Below are positions 34,737 through 35,299 of a stretch of 35,299 bases of DNA, piece after piece; position 1 is the stretch's first letter; each line of letters starts with the position of its first letter. The stretch comes from an uncultured Mediterraneibacter sp. (lineage in GTDB: Bacteria; Bacillota; Clostridia; Lachnospirales; Lachnospiraceae): positions 1 through 35,299 of the forward strand of contig CALWQP010000033.1 in NCBI GenBank assembly GCA_944383695.1, written 5' to 3'. Under the pieces are notes generated by a model. That model ran no database searches. It had not been told where the DNA came from and saw only the letters and a list, made by a program, of their open reading frames with translations. Both the position numbers and the translations under genes were made by a program.

Positions 34737-34895
34737 ACTGCCGTGTATTCAACGGCATAGAGGTATACCCTTGTGGTATTTCCTTATTTACTGCCGTGTA
34801 TTCAACGGCATAGAGGTATACCCTTGTGGTATTTCCTTATTTACTGCCGTGTATTTAACGGCATAAAGGTATACCCTTGTGGTATTTCCTTATTT
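34737..34895. repeat. Three tandem 53-bp repeats in the pheS leader
   Basis: Copies run 34737-34789, 34790-34842 and 34843-34895. The first two are identical and the third differs at two positions, both outside the stems. Each unit contains a 6-bp hairpin (TGCCGT / ACGGCA) and a second inverted pair (ATACC / GGTAT) overlapping the palindrome GGTATACC. The array lies between the T-box terminator and the pheS ribosome binding site and so is transcribed only upon antitermination. The 53-bp period does not keep a reading frame. Confidence 0.95.
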
Positions 34896-34913
34896 CGTAT
34901 AAATCCCACACAC

Positions 34914-34942
34914 AAAAAAACCTCATCCCAAAAGGGACGAGG
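34914..34942 (-). terminator. T-box regulated terminator
   Basis: A 9-bp stem CCTCGTCCC / GGGATGAGG (one G.U) with a TTTT loop is followed by T7 on the minus strand, directly after the T-box sequence. Confidence 0.92.
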
Positions 34943-35179
34943 TCATAAAACTCGCGGTACCACCCTGTTTCCCGCAGCAGCGCTGCAGGCACTCCAGTCT
35001 GTGTAACGTACAGTTACGGCGCTTCCTACTTGCTGATCATCTCAGACTGTTCAAAAACGCAGCTTACGTGGGAAATTCGATCGCCATCTGAACTAAAGAA
35101 AACTTTCAGCCGGTGATTTTCTCTCTCTGATAGAAAATGGGTCTCTACTTTACACGATCACAGCTTTTTTCAAAATCAC
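34914..35179 (-). promoter_or_regulatory. T-box riboswitch leader (Phe specifier) for pheS-pheT-queA
   Basis: On the minus strand the leader carries the T-box sequence (GGGTGGTACCGCG, about 34953-34965) that binds the uncharged tRNA acceptor end, then the competing terminator. Stem I is bounded by GATCG/CGATC, and on its 3' side UUC followed by A (35092-35090) is the probable Phe specifier codon. Uncharged tRNA-Phe should stabilise the antiterminator. This agrees with the genes controlled. Confidence 0.93.
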
Positions 35180-35185
35180 TTTTAC

Positions 35186-35213
35186 ATTTTAACATATGTT
35201 GCTTTTTTGTCAA
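35186..35213 (-). promoter_or_regulatory. Promoter of the pheS T-box transcript
   Basis: A consensus TTGACA (35208-35213) lies 16 bp from TAAAAT (35186-35191) with a TGT extension. Transcription should start near 35179, a few bases before stem I. Nothing further is recognisable from 35214 to the window end. Confidence 0.8.
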
Positions 35214-35299
35214 CCCTGCTCATTCTTGAGTTTCCGCAGAATTATCCCCCTAAGATAAATCTGCTGAGTTTTGTTATCCACAACTTTCAAAAAATGGCC

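Noticed and set aside
34737..34895. The three tandem repeats as a CRISPR array
   Set aside because: The units are contiguous with no unique spacers between them, and no cas genes are present.

Overview
This 35.3 kb window looks like chromosomal DNA from an anaerobic, low-to-moderate GC Firmicute, most likely a Lachnospiraceae member (Clostridium cluster XIVa). The grounds are strong AGGAGG-type ribosome binding sites, a T-box leader, a YtvI-type permease, a SleL/YaaH-like LysM-GH18 protein, a chorismate mutase-shikimate kinase fusion, a DUF5688 protein and a VaFE/Cna-B surface protein. Genus cannot be fixed from the sequence alone. Most genes lie on the minus strand.

Layout by increasing coordinate. 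(1) 1-14.1 kb, minus strand: a proteostasis and nucleotide-metabolism run, transcribed from a promoter near 14.02 kb as tig, clpP, clpX, lon, engB, a YtvI-like permease, nrdA and nrdB. A separate promoter follows for rubredoxin, then a hairpin, an FAD-dependent dehydrogenase and a Cof-type HAD phosphatase. (2) 14.1-17.1 kb: a DJ-1/PfpI protein on the minus strand, divergent from a CYTH triphosphatase, an XRE regulator and endonuclease IV on the plus strand. A structured 299 bp gap lies between the XRE gene and nfo. (3) 17.1-21.9 kb: a possible IS200/IS605-type end without transposase, a tRNA-Arg(CCG), and a two-gene surface module (DUF5688 protein, then a 1046-aa Cna-B/VaFE adhesin) with its own promoter. 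(4) 22.0-24.8 kb, minus: an amidase, a possible 56-aa membrane ORF, the chorismate mutase-shikimate kinase fusion and yqeG, then efp with its own promoter. (5) 24.9-27.8 kb, minus: exported or wall-acting proteins (LysM-GH18, C39-like peptidase, cyclophilin-fold lipoprotein). (6) 27.8-30.1 kb: an iron-type alcohol dehydrogenase divergent from a LysR regulator. (7) 30.2-35.3 kb, minus: pheS, pheT and queA under a T-box leader with a UUC (Phe) specifier. Three tandem 53-bp repeats sit between the T-box terminator and pheS.

Most of the window is housekeeping. The less ordinary parts are the 53-bp repeat array in the pheS leader, the translationally coupled DUF5688-adhesin pair with a non-canonical sorting signal, the hairpin burying the ribosome binding site of the GH18 gene, the structured gap upstream of nfo, the possible transposon end beside the tRNA, and a small unlisted ORF ahead of the chorismate mutase-shikimate kinase gene. 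No CRISPR array, prophage, intact transposase or biosynthetic cluster is visible.
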